From Bdellovibrio sp. GT3 (GTDB taxonomy: Bacteria > Bdellovibrionota > Bdellovibrionia > Bdellovibrionales > Bdellovibrionaceae), in contig NZ_JBBNAD010000004.1 in the NCBI RefSeq assembly GCF_037996765.1, positions 806,001 through 870,000 of the forward strand: a stretch of 64,000 nt of DNA, in the 5' to 3' direction. Shown one piece after another: positions 55,414-64,000 of the stretch (position 1 is the first letter of the stretch; each line of letters opens with the position of its first letter). The position numbers and the translations under genes were made by a program. The notes under the pieces are model-generated. The model was given only the letters and a program-made list of their open reading frames with translations, had not been told where the DNA came from and did not search any database.

Positions 55414-55890
55414 ATGGCTAAATCTTCCAAGCCCGTTTCATTTTCTCAAGTCGTTATGACTCAATTGGTTCTTCCGTCGCACACAAATGCCTTGGGCTCT
55501 GTGTTCGGGGGGACGATCATGTCATGGATTGATATCGCAGCGGCCATAGCAGCCCAACGTCACTCGAATAAAGATGTTGTGACAGCCTCCATTGATCGCA
55601 TTAATTTCGTGGCGCCAGTTTATAAAGGATGGGTGGTGAATCTTAAAGCCAGTGTGAACTACACTTCGCGCACCTCTATGGAAGTGGGCGTTCGTGTGGA
55701 TGCAGAGGATCCTAAAACCGGGGAAACCTTTCATACTGCGACGGCATACACCACATTTGTGGCTTTGGGTGCCAATGGTAAGCCGATTGAGGTTCCAGGG
55801 TTGGAGTTGAACACTGAGAACGATAAACGCCGCTACAACGAAGGCAAGGCTCGCCGAGAGCAGCGTCTAAAAGAAAAGCGTCAGGATTAA
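55414..55890 (+). CDS. Acyl-CoA thioesterase, YciA-like hotdog fold
   Basis: 158 residues from ATG 55414. Single hotdog domain: TNALGSVFGGTIMSWIDIAA, with the catalytic acid in MSWIDIAAAI, then DRINFVAPVYKGWVVNLKAS and TSMEVGVRVDAEDPKTG. These enzymes hydrolyse acyl-CoA to free acid and CoA. A charged C-terminal tail (RRYNEGKARREQRLKEKRQD) is typical of cytosolic acyl-CoA hydrolases. AAAGG is 9 nt before the ATG; an in-frame upstream start at 55354 lies inside the terminator of the previous gene and is rejected. It overlaps the convergent membrane-protein gene by 4 nt. Confidence 0.9.
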   Translation: MAKSSKPVSFSQVVMTQLVLPSHTNALGSVFGGTIMSWIDIAAAIAAQRHSNKDVVTASIDRINFVAPVYKGWVVNLKASVNYTSRTSMEVGVRVDAEDPKTGETFHTATAYTTFVALGANGKPIEVPGLELNTENDKRRYNEGKARREQRLKEKRQD

Positions 55891-56423
55891 TCTGTAGAGT
55901 GGGGCTGGCTACGGTCGTACAACAGCCTCAAGCCATATACTTGAACGAATACGAAGACTATCAACATGAACTTCATAAAAAACTCCAAGAGTTGTTCCAG
56001 AATAGGGACAGAGCTTATGGGTTTTGTCATTTGATAGACGATTAAAGTTACGATTGAGATTATCAGATTTCCAAAAACCAATTCCACACGCAACCGATTC
56101 AAAAAAATAACTGGGTTCAGAGCGACGATCAATAACATCGCAATTGCATGATTTATGATGGAGGGGATGGTCATCAGAATTGCCAAAGATGCATACATTA
56201 GGATCGTTTGCGTAATCACTGCAGTCTGATTTCTTTCGATCGTAAAAAACAGGGTGCAAAGTGCTCCGAAAATGGCGATCACGGCCAGGCCCGCAAGTTT
56301 AATCAGGCCAACACCCATTGCCAGATAATAGAAGCAAAAAGTAATGCTGACAGCCCAGACGCTGAGGCAGACATACTTTCCTAAATGGTTTTGATTAATC
56401 GAAAAATTACTACTGCCGAACAT
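55887..56423 (-). CDS. Integral membrane protein of unknown function
   Basis: 178 residues, five hydrophobic segments: LSVWAVSITFCFYYLAMGVG, LAGLAVIAIFGALCTLFF, ILMYASLAILMTIPSIIN with IAMLLIVALNPVIFL, LVFGNLIISIVTLIVYQ and FFMKFMLIVFVFVQVYGL. No conserved catalytic or transport motif is recognised. A TATAAT box lies about 36-42 nt upstream of the ATG, and GGGGA is a possible Shine-Dalgarno. It overlaps the thioesterase gene by 4 nt tail-to-tail. Confidence 0.65.
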   Translation of the reverse strand: MFGSSNFSINQNHLGKYVCLSVWAVSITFCFYYLAMGVGLIKLAGLAVIAIFGALCTLFFTIERNQTAVITQTILMYASLAILMTIPSIINHAIAMLLIVALNPVIFLNRLRVELVFGNLIISIVTLIVYQMTKPISSVPILEQLLEFFMKFMLIVFVFVQVYGLRLLYDRSQPHSTD

Positions 56424-56575
56424 AAACTAAAAATCCCCACCAACGCGATATGGGATTATTATAACTGACATTCGACAGTGACATCATTTTGATCCGGCAA
56501 CACTTTAAAATAGAATCCTGTTTTGAGACGGTATTTTCTCAAAGTATTCGCATTCAAGTGAGGGTTTCCTCATGT

Positions 56576-57841
56576 TTATTTAACGATATAGTCTTTCCAG
56601 CGATTGATCAGCGAAGGGGTGAGCTGCGTGTAGCAGACGGTGCCTTCGGTGGCTGTTTCTTTTCTGCTGATTTGTGCTTCTCTTCCCAGGTCGAAAATTT
56701 TGTATTCTTCGGAGCGTGGGAAGTAGAGTTGCACATCGGTCTGCATTTCGCTGACCATTTGAGCCATCAGCTTTTTTAACTGTTCCATTCCCTGTCCGGT
56801 GAGGGCGCTGACGAAAACCCGCGGGTACTGTTTGACCCGGAATTGTCTTTCAACGGGAGCTGCATCCACCTTGTTAAAGACGTGGATGATTTTTTTATCG
56901 GCCCAGTTGAATTCCTTGATGAGATCTTCAACGACTTCAATTTGTCTTTCCATGTTGGGGGAGGATAAATCCACCACATGAAGTAAAACATCAGCTTCTG
57001 CCGACTCTTCAAGTGTTGCTTTAAATGCCTCAATCAACTGTGTGGGAAGTTTACGAATGAAGCCCACGGTGTCTGTGACGACTGCCGGTGGTCCATCGTT
57101 CAAAAAGATTTTGCGAGTTGTCGGATCCAGGGTTGCGAACACCTGATTTTTTGTCATCACTTGCGCACCAGTCAGGCGGTTCAGTAAAGAACTTTTACCT
57201 GAGTTGGTGTAACCAATTAAAGCAAAGGATGGGATTTCATGGCGTTTACGGGATTGTCTGTGTTGCGCACGGTTTTGGCGAACACCATCAAGTTTTTTCT
57301 TAATTAAAGCGACGCGCTCACGGATACGGCGGCGATCGTTTTCAAGGGCAGTTTCCCCAGGGCCTCTGGTGCCGATACCGCCACCTTGGCGAGACAGAGA
57401 TTCCAACCATGCTCCGACCATGCGGGGCATTTGATCCAGCAACTGTGCAAGTTCCACTTGAAGTTTTCCTTCAAACGTCTGAGCACGTTGGGCAAAAATA
57501 TCCAAAATCAATTGATTGCGGTCAACCACGCGAACTTTAACAATTTGCTCTAAGTTTCTTTGTTGAACGCCAGATAGTTGGTGATCCATGACCACAATCG
57601 TGGCCTGGCTGTCGCGGACCATCTCGGCCACTTCTTCGACTTTGCCGGATCCAATCAGGGTTGCGGGATTCCAAGAAGGCAGAACTTGGATAATGGAGCC
57701 TACAACTTCACCACCAGCGGCGGTGACCAGCTCCTCCAGCTCCAGCAGATTTTCTTTGATTTCGGTGAGTGGTTCGGTTTTTAAACCGACCCCGATGACA
57801 ATCGCTCTATCGTGAACTTTGACATGGGCTTGTTGACTCAA
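56576..57841 (-). CDS. hflX: Ribosome-associated GTPase HflX
   Basis: 421 residues (E. coli HflX 426). The N-terminal HflX domain has LVTAAGGEVVGS and NPATLIGSGKVEEVAE, then the helical linker with GIGTRGPGETALENDRR. The GTPase domain carries G1 GYTNSGKSSLLN, G3 DTVGFIRKLP and G4 NKVD. HflX splits stalled or hibernating ribosomes under stress. An in-frame extension to 57904 exists, but a promoter TTGACC-16-TAGAAT (57893-57898, 57871-57876) lies inside it, so I place the start at TTG 57841, which has GGGAGGG about 9 nt upstream. Confidence 0.93.
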   Translation of the reverse strand: MSQQAHVKVHDRAIVIGVGLKTEPLTEIKENLLELEELVTAAGGEVVGSIIQVLPSWNPATLIGSGKVEEVAEMVRDSQATIVVMDHQLSGVQQRNLEQIVKVRVVDRNQLILDIFAQRAQTFEGKLQVELAQLLDQMPRMVGAWLESLSRQGGGIGTRGPGETALENDRRRIRERVALIKKKLDGVRQNRAQHRQSRKRHEIPSFALIGYTNSGKSSLLNRLTGAQVMTKNQVFATLDPTTRKIFLNDGPPAVVTDTVGFIRKLPTQLIEAFKATLEESAEADVLLHVVDLSSPNMERQIEVVEDLIKEFNWADKKIIHVFNKVDAAPVERQFRVKQYPRVFVSALTGQGMEQLKKLMAQMVSEMQTDVQLYFPRSEEYKIFDLGREAQISRKETATEGTVCYTQLTPSLINRWKDYIVK

Positions 57842-57870
57842 ATCGAAGAACCCTCCCTTGGTCTGCCTTA

Positions 57871-57898
57871 ATTCTATCACCCTCGCGCATTCGGTCAA
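57871..57898 (-). promoter_or_regulatory. Promoter of hflX
   Basis: Minus-strand TTGACC (57893-57898), 16-nt spacer, TAGAAT (57871-57876). A GGGAGGG Shine-Dalgarno follows before TTG 57841. Confidence 0.6.
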
Positions 57899-57975
57899 AG
57901 ACAAATTTTAGACATTTTTGCCTGCCAACAAAGGCCCTTAGGCCCATGCATTTCCACACAATCTGACACGTGAAC

Positions 57976-58004
57976 TTGGCCCTACGGGTTAAACAAATCA
58001 AAAT
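57976..58004 (+). promoter_or_regulatory. Candidate promoter of the glucan synthase gene
   Basis: TTGGCC (57976-57981), 17-nt spacer, CAAAAT (57999-58004). GGGAG precedes ATG 58040. Confidence 0.4.
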
Positions 58005-58039
58005 TTTCTTTTAATGTGGTTGGTTTTTTGGGAGTGGGA

Positions 58040-61000
58040 ATGGCTAAAAAGTTTAACATCTCTTTGCAGGATATATTGGAGCTACCGATCAAGGCTGAGA
58101 TTTTCAGCGCAGAGAGACTTGAGGAATACGCGGTTTACCTGGGCGAGAATTTGCAAACCGGTAAAACCTCGGTAAAGCGTAGAACCTTAATTAAACGCAG
58201 TTCTGAAAATGGTAAAAAGCTTCTGGTCGCGTACCGTTTGCTGGCCACTGTAGGCAGAAAAAAAGAATCCGTTTCTCCCGCAGCCGAATGGCTGATTGAT
58301 AATTTTCATATCGTTGAGGAGCAGTTGCGTGAAATCGAGGAGGATCTTCCTCCATCGTACTATTCGGAACTTCCCAAAGCTATCGAAGGGGAGTTGGCGG
58401 GGTACCCACGTATCTATGCATTGGCATTGGCGATGATTGCACATTCGGACAGTAGGCTGTCGGTGGATTTAATCCGTAGATTCGTTCTGGGTTTTCAAAC
58501 ACGCAACTATTTGAAAATGGGCGAGTTGTGGGCTGTGGCCATCACCCTGCGAATTGCGTTGGTTGAAAACCTTCGTCGGGTGGCCTTGCGGATAGCATGG
58601 GATTTCAATCAATCCGCCATGGCGGATGATCTGGTTGAGCAGTTGCTGGAAAATGTGCGCCAGCCAAAAAAATTTCAGAAATATTTGAAGCAAATCGTCA
58701 GTCATTGTGAAGGACCGGTGGAAACTGAGCTGACCTTCATCGCGCAGGTCGCAAAGCGTCTGCGTGATGCCGAGGCGGATGTCTGGCCCGTGATAGAAGC
58801 GATGAATGCGGAGCTGGGTAAAGCGAATCTGAGTATTGAGCAGATTGTCACCCGGGAACATCAGCATCAGGCCACCACTCAGGTAACAATTGCGAATATT
58901 ATTTCCAGTATGCGTTTGATCAGTAATATCGACTGGAAGCTATTCTTTGAAAGTGTCAGTCATATTGATCGACTCCTGGAGGCGGATCCAACGGGCGATT
59001 ACGCAAAGATGGAATTCGTCACCCGGGATGATTATCGCCACAACATCGAAAGAATTGGAAAGCGCACGAAAACCCCCGAGCGCGATATCGCCAAGAAAGC
59101 CATTGAAAGAAGTCAGCAGGACAATTCCCATGTGGGCTACTATTTGTACGGCAAGGGCTTGCGAAAGCTGGAAAAGGACTTTAATTACCGGCCGCGCTTC
59201 AGTGAATCCTGGTTGCGCCTGACCTTAAGACATCCCACGTTGGTTTACTTTTCCAGTATTGCGATTTTAATTTGTTTAACGATGATTGGTCCCATCGACT
59301 ACGCCGTCAGGAATTCCAAATTTTGGTATGGCATGGTGGTGGCCGTCTTTGTCATGTTTATTCCTTTCAGTGATTTGGCAGTGACACTTTTCAACTATCT
59401 TTTAACCCATGTAGTTCAGCCCCGGAGGCTGGCGAAAATGGATTACCGTCAGGGAGTGCCTGCAGAATACCGAACCTTGGTAATTGTGCCGTGCCTGCTG
59501 GTGGATGAAGAAACCATCGAAAATCTGCTCGAGAAAATCGAAGTTCATTATTTGGGCAATTTGGATGCGCAGGTCTATTTTGCGCTGGCAACGGATTTTC
59601 TGGATGCCGCCAGTGAGCAGGTGGAAGGTGATCAAGGACTGGTTGCCCAGGTGCAAGAGGGCATTGCGCGTCTGAATGAAAAGCACGGTGCGGACCGGTT
59701 TTTTCTGTTGCATCGTAAGCGTCTGTGGAATCCGTCCGAGAAAAAATGGATGGGCTGGGAGCGTAAGCGTGGAAAAATTGAAGAGCTGAATCGCATCCTT
59801 TTGGGCAACGGAGAGACCAGTTATACCATCATGACTATTCCAGAGGAGCTGGTTCATACTTTCAAGTATGTGATCACTCTGGATGCGGATACGCAGTTAG
59901 GATTGGATGGGGCTCGGCACCTTATTGGTGTGGCTTCGCATCCGCTGAACCGGGCTAAATTCAGTGAACTGCGCCGACGCGTGACTGACGGTTATGGAAT
60001 TATTCAACCCCGGGTGAGTATTTCACTCGAAAGCTCCTCGCGCACGATCTTTGCCTCTGTTTTTTCCGGCCATACCGGTATTGATCCCTATACCATGGCA
60101 GTGTCCGATGTTTATCAGGACTTATTTAACGAAGGCAGTTTTACCGGAAAAGGCTTGTACGATATCGAAGCGTTTGATCGGTCGCTGGAAGGCAGGGTTC
60201 CGGATAATACGATTCTTAGCCATGATCTGTTTGAGGGTCTTTATGCCCGCACGGCGCTGGTGACTGATATTGAAGTCATGGATGACTATCCCAGCTCATA
60301 TAAAAGTTTTTCGGCCCGGGCGCATCGTTGGGTGCGGGGAGACTGGCAGGTAGGTCCATGGACTTTGCCGATTGTAAAAAACCATGATGGAAAACTGGTG
60401 GTGAATGATCTGCCCCTGATTTCCCGCTGGAAGATTTGGGATAATCTTCGCCGCAGCCTGGTGGCTCCGTGTTTGATGTTTCTGTTTGTGGCCTCGTGGT
60501 TGATTTTGCCGGGGGATGCCTGGTTCTGGACCGGGGTTGCAACGGTGACGATAGCGATTCCTATCATCCTGCAACTTGTGAATGCCTTGATGGTTTCACC
60601 GCGCGGTGGCAGTTGGACCAAAAGTTTCTGGAGTGAGCTGGGGAAAATACAGACCCACGTCGGTCAGTTTCTTTTGTCTCTGGTATTTCTGCCTCACCGG
60701 GCAGTGAATGATGTGGATGCTATCGTGCGGGCGATCTACCGCACTCGAGTCTCAAAAACCAAAAGACTTGAATGGACCACTGCTGCCGCCGCGGAAAAGC
60801 TGGAAAATCAAGGTGGAAACTTTTGGCGCAGCACTGCCGGAGTTGAAACCATTCTGGCACTGATTCTGGTTTCAGTTATTGTTCGCTGGAATGCGGATGT
60901 GGCGTTGGTGGCTATTCCATTTTTGACCATGTGGGCTCTTTATCCGTGGATCGCGAATCTGACCCAAAGAAAAATTGAAAAGAAAAGAGAGGATCTCTCC

Positions 61001-64000
61001 GCGGACGACAACGAGTATCTGTTCTCGGTGGCGCGGCGAATCTGGTTTTTCTTTGAAACATTCGTGACGGCCAAAGACAACTGGCTTCCTCCTGATAACG
61101 TGCAGGAGGATCCCGAGCAAGTCGTTGCACATCGGACCTCGCCCACAAATATGGGGCTCTATGCACTTTCCATTCTTTCGGCAAAGGACTTTGGATTTAT
61201 CACATTGCGCGCGGGTTCAGATCGCTTGCGGGATCACTTTGCCACCTTGGCTAAATTGGAGCGCTATCGAGGCCACTTTCTAAACTGGTACGACACGATG
61301 TCCTTGGCACCCCTTTATCCGCAGTATGTTTCCACGGTGGATAGTGGAAATATGGCGGGATATTTATTGGTCATTAAAGAGGGCGCGCGGGAGTTGTTGG
61401 AAGCTCCCATTTTCAACCCAAGCTGTCTTCATGCCTTGAAAAACAACCTGGAACTGATGGAGGAGGAAGTTAAAAAACTTCAACTGCAGCGACAGGAAAC
61501 AGGATCTTTAAGCGGGACTCATTTGGTTGAACAAATTAAAAGCACCTTGCAGATTATCGAAGAGGGTGCACCGGCAACGCTGTCCCAATGGGCCGGATTG
61601 ATCCGGGCGATTCAGTTTTCTGTCGAAGACTTCAGGGACAGTCTGGATGCACTGGAAGTCGAACATGGAGTTCGTTTCTATCTAAAACTTCGCGGCTGGA
61701 CGAATGCTTTAAACACCCTGGTAGGTGATCTAAAAAAAGATTCCGACCTGTTTGTTCTGACTCAGTTACTCAGTTCAGAAAATAAAACCTGGCTTGCTGG
61801 CATCTCTGGATATCAGGAGCTGGATCAGGTGAACTCGTTAAGTGTCACTGTAGTTAACTATCGCAGTTTCTTTGCGCGGCTCGCCGATTTTCCAGATAGC
61901 GACTTGCCGGCCGAGATTATCAAGTACCGCGAGTTGGGGACCAAGGTCGTCAACAACACGGTGGCATTGTGTGATGATTTACGGAACGTGTCTGATTTGT
62001 GTGAAACCTATTTCACAGAAATGGATTTTGGCTTTCTGATTGAAAAGGACCGCGAGGTTTTCTCTATCGGATTCAATGTCAGTGAGAATCGCCATGATAA
62101 TTCATATTACGATTTGCTGGCTTCGGAATGCCGGTTGGCGAGCTTCGTGGCGATTGCGAAACGTGATGTTCCTGCCAAACACTGGTTTCGCCTGGGGCGG
62201 CAGCTGGTTCCGGTGGAGGGAAAACGGGCCCTGGTATCCTGGTCAGCCTCCATGTTTGAGTATTTGATGCCCCATCTTGTGATGAAAAGTTATGACAACA
62301 CTCTTATCGGTGAAACCCTTTATGCCGTGGTCGAGCGGCAGATCAGTTATGGTAAAAAATTAAATGTGCCGTGGGGGATATCTGAAGCTGGTTATAATGC
62401 CCGGGATTTAAATTACAACTATCAGTATGGTCCTTTTGGTATTCCCGGCTTGGGACTAAAGCGCGGTTTGGGACATGATCTGGTTGTTTCGCCGTACTCC
62501 AGTTTTCTGGCGGCCTTGGTGGAGCCGGTCATTGCCACCCGGAATCTGCGCAACATGCAGACGCCTGATATTCTGACGGAGTATGGATTTATTGAGGCTA
62601 TCGACTACACACCTGAAAGAATAGCCCCAGAGCAGCCTTATGCTTTGGTTAAATCCTATATGGCTCATCATCAGGGGATGAGTCTTATCGCGATCGATAA
62701 TATTTTAAATGCGGAAATCATGCAAAATCGCTTTCATGCCGAACCACGGGTGCGGGCTGCGCAAATGCTCTTGCAGGAACGAGTGCCGGAGTACATGGCA
62801 TTGACGGAACCGAAAGCCGCCGAGATCGAATGGGAAAGTGCCGGCGATTCTTTGATGAAATCCTTTGTTCGGGTCTATGACGAATCTCCGCATCACAGTC
62901 CTCGGGTGCAGATTCTTTCCAACGGAGAGTATTCGTTGATGCTTTCCACCGGTGGGTCGGGCTTCTCCAAATTCGGAAAACTTGCCGTCACTCGTTGGCG
63001 TGAGGATGCGACTCGCGATAATTGGGGACAGTATATTTATGTCCGGGATGTCGAAATGAACCAGGCCTGGTCAACGACATTCCTGCCGCAGTTGCGCAAA
63101 CCTGAATCTTATAAAGCGGTCTTCTCCGAGGATCAGGTGGAGTTCTTCCGAAAAGACCTGGATATCAAAACGGTCACGCGAGTGATCGTTGCTCCGGAAG
63201 ACAATCTGGAACTCCGTGAAGTGACTTTGACCAATATGTCAGGCGAGGAAAAAGTTCTGGAACTGACCAGTTATCTCGAACCGGTTCTGGCTACTTTGGC
63301 GGCGGATCATGCGCATCCGGGATTTAGTAATTTGTTTTTGCAAACAAACTATTTGGAACAAAAGCGCTGTCTCATCGTCAAAAGACGACCGCGTTCCAGT
63401 GCGCAAAGTGAAATCTATGGATTTCACGGCGTGGTGACGGATGCTGAATTCGTCGGGGAGATCGAATACGAAACCGATCGCTCGCGATTTATCGGTCGAG
63501 GCCGTGATGCCAGCAATCCAATTGCTCTGCGGGCTGGAAGTACATTATCCAACAGTATTGGTTCAGTGCTGGATCCGATTTTAAGCTTACGGGTTAAGTT
63601 GCGGGTGCCGCCGGGTGGAATTCGTAAGGTGACCTTTAAAACTGGTTTTGCCGCCATGTATGACGAACTTTTGCAACTGGTGGATCGCTATCAGGATGTG
63701 CATTCCTTTGATCGCGAATCCAAACTTGCCTGGACGAAATCAAGAATCGATCTGCGCCATCTGGGGATGGATGCCGAATCCGCATATTCATTTCAACGAT
63801 TGGCAGAGCGTCTGTATTTCTCGGATCCATCGATGCGCCAACCGGCCCACTTTCTGGCACAATACACCCGCGAACAGGCCAGTTTATGGCCTTTCGGGAT
63901 CAGTGGTGACGTGCCCATAGTGGCGGTGATGATCGGTGATAAGAAAGACATGGGCTTGGTGCGCAAGCTTCTGCGTGGTCACGAGTACCTGCGCTTAAAA
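58040..64000 (+). CDS. Cyclic beta-1,2-glucan synthase-like protein, 3' end beyond window
   Basis: 1987 codons are visible without a stop; family members (NdvB, ChvB, Cgs) reach about 2800. A soluble N-terminal region (1-395) is followed by membrane helices (about 398-450). The GT84 glycosyltransferase domain has ITLDADTQLG (about 613), QPRVSISLESSSRTIFASVF (about 655), SHDLFEGLYARTALV and AHRWVRGDWQVGP (about 765). More helices (about 790-970) lead to a glycoamylase-like domain with SPTNMGLYALSILSAKDFGF, WGISEAGYNARD and SYMAHHQGMSLIAI (about 1540). The GH94-type phosphorylase region starts around 1620 (LMLSTGGSGFSKFGKLAVTR, WGQYIYVRD). The enzyme primes, elongates and cyclises periplasmic glucans from UDP-glucose. 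GGGAG supports the start. Confidence 0.9.
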   Translation, partial: MAKKFNISLQDILELPIKAEIFSAERLEEYAVYLGENLQTGKTSVKRRTLIKRSSENGKKLLVAYRLLATVGRKKESVSPAAEWLIDNFHIVEEQLREIEEDLPPSYYSELPKAIEGELAGYPRIYALALAMIAHSDSRLSVDLIRRFVLGFQTRNYLKMGELWAVAITLRIALVENLRRVALRIAWDFNQSAMADDLVEQLLENVRQPKKFQKYLKQIVSHCEGPVETELTFIAQVAKRLRDAEADVWPVIEAMNAELGKANLSIEQIVTREHQHQATTQVTIANIISSMRLISNIDWKLFFESVSHIDRLLEADPTGDYAKMEFVTRDDYRHNIERIGKRTKTPERDIAKKAIERSQQDNSHVGYYLYGKGLRKLEKDFNYRPRFSESWLRLTLRHPTLVYFSSIAILICLTMIGPIDYAVRNSKFWYGMVVAVFVMFIPFSDLAVTLFNYLLTHVVQPRRLAKMDYRQGVPAEYRTLVIVPCLLVDEETIENLLEKIEVHYLGNLDAQVYFALATDFLDAASEQVEGDQGLVAQVQEGIARLNEKHGADRFFLLHRKRLWNPSEKKWMGWERKRGKIEELNRILLGNGETSYTIMTIPEELVHTFKYVITLDADTQLGLDGARHLIGVASHPLNRAKFSELRRRVTDGYGIIQPRVSISLESSSRTIFASVFSGHTGIDPYTMAVSDVYQDLFNEGSFTGKGLYDIEAFDRSLEGRVPDNTILSHDLFEGLYARTALVTDIEVMDDYPSSYKSFSARAHRWVRGDWQVGPWTLPIVKNHDGKLVVNDLPLISRWKIWDNLRRSLVAPCLMFLFVASWLILPGDAWFWTGVATVTIAIPIILQLVNALMVSPRGGSWTKSFWSELGKIQTHVGQFLLSLVFLPHRAVNDVDAIVRAIYRTRVSKTKRLEWTTAAAAEKLENQGGNFWRSTAGVETILALILVSVIVRWNADVALVAIPFLTMWALYPWIANLTQRKIEKKREDLSADDNEYLFSVARRIWFFFETFVTAKDNWLPPDNVQEDPEQVVAHRTSPTNMGLYALSILSAKDFGFITLRAGSDRLRDHFATLAKLERYRGHFLNWYDTMSLAPLYPQYVSTVDSGNMAGYLLVIKEGARELLEAPIFNPSCLHALKNNLELMEEEVKKLQLQRQETGSLSGTHLVEQIKSTLQIIEEGAPATLSQWAGLIRAIQFSVEDFRDSLDALEVEHGVRFYLKLRGWTNALNTLVGDLKKDSDLFVLTQLLSSENKTWLAGISGYQELDQVNSLSVTVVNYRSFFARLADFPDSDLPAEIIKYRELGTKVVNNTVALCDDLRNVSDLCETYFTEMDFGFLIEKDREVFSIGFNVSENRHDNSYYDLLASECRLASFVAIAKRDVPAKHWFRLGRQLVPVEGKRALVSWSASMFEYLMPHLVMKSYDNTLIGETLYAVVERQISYGKKLNVPWGISEAGYNARDLNYNYQYGPFGIPGLGLKRGLGHDLVVSPYSSFLAALVEPVIATRNLRNMQTPDILTEYGFIEAIDYTPERIAPEQPYALVKSYMAHHQGMSLIAIDNILNAEIMQNRFHAEPRVRAAQMLLQERVPEYMALTEPKAAEIEWESAGDSLMKSFVRVYDESPHHSPRVQILSNGEYSLMLSTGGSGFSKFGKLAVTRWREDATRDNWGQYIYVRDVEMNQAWSTTFLPQLRKPESYKAVFSEDQVEFFRKDLDIKTVTRVIVAPEDNLELREVTLTNMSGEEKVLELTSYLEPVLATLAADHAHPGFSNLFLQTNYLEQKRCLIVKRRPRSSAQSEIYGFHGVVTDAEFVGEIEYETDRSRFIGRGRDASNPIALRAGSTLSNSIGSVLDPILSLRVKLRVPPGGIRKVTFKTGFAAMYDELLQLVDRYQDVHSFDRESKLAWTKSRIDLRHLGMDAESAYSFQRLAERLYFSDPSMRQPAHFLAQYTREQASLWPFGISGDVPIVAVMIGDKKDMGLVRKLLRGHEYLRLK

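Noticed and set aside
57842-57904. N-terminal extension of HflX to TTG 57904
   Set aside because: A good promoter and a GGGAGGG ribosome site lie within the extension, pointing to TTG 57841.

Overview
The window looks like chromosome of a Bdellovibrio-like predator (Bdellovibrionota). This is an inference from gene content: many secreted and lipid-anchored proteins, two HD-GYP-type proteins with altered active sites, a PilZ protein, CheX/CheY, tryptophan 2,3-dioxygenase in a tight amino-acid-catabolic operon, class I fumarase and a HiPIP. GC content is moderate and gene density is high, with many start/stop overlaps (ATGA, TAATG). I see no rRNA, CRISPR array, transposase or prophage block.

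Layout. 1-4 kb: a TetR regulator (cut by the window edge), a Cys-rich LuxR-type regulator, a tandem universal stress protein and an OPA-type transporter. 4.4-12.4 kb: fumarase, AI-2E-type permease, PilZ protein, YegD-like Hsp70, Gre-type factor, DEDDh exonuclease, drug exporter. 12.5-14.6 kb: a three-gene envelope operon (PAP2 phosphatase, DUF3943 protein, beta-barrel). 14.7-21.9 kb: tRNA-Leu(UAA) with a long inverted repeat over its 3' end, a Tat-exported tailspike-like beta-helix protein, an autoregulated MerR gene among repeated hairpins, and a 1261-residue RCC1-repeat lipoprotein. 22-27.6 kb: secreted proteins (transglutaminase-like, beta-lactamase-fold, HNH nuclease), an RluA-type pseudouridine synthase and a tiny Cys-rich lipoprotein. 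27.8-38.8 kb: TolC/RND pair without adaptor, SelO, MerC protein, HiPIP, FadD, lipoprotein, peroxiredoxin, DUF4288 protein. 38.9-44.4 kb: secreted protein, ureohydrolase, threonine aldolase, tryptophan dioxygenase and htpG, all one strand with almost no gaps. 44.6-51.9 kb: an unknown gene, XRE regulator, SlyX, ClC channel, HD-GYP protein, HPt-like helical protein, QueG, CCA-adding enzyme and an RDD protein. 52.4-55.3 kb: HD-GYP-like/CheX/CheY operon and a second LuxR-type regulator. 55.4-64 kb: acyl-CoA thioesterase, membrane protein, HflX, and the first 1987 codons of a cyclic beta-1,2-glucan synthase-like giant that runs off the window.

A theme across the window is that several genes have no Shine-Dalgarno sequence but carry a sigma-70-like -10 box ending 6-8 nt before the start codon, suggesting leaderless mRNAs (fumarase, AI-2E permease, PAP2, the unknown gene at 44578, the HPt-like gene, probably cca). 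Functions were assigned by reading translated motifs; no database search was run.
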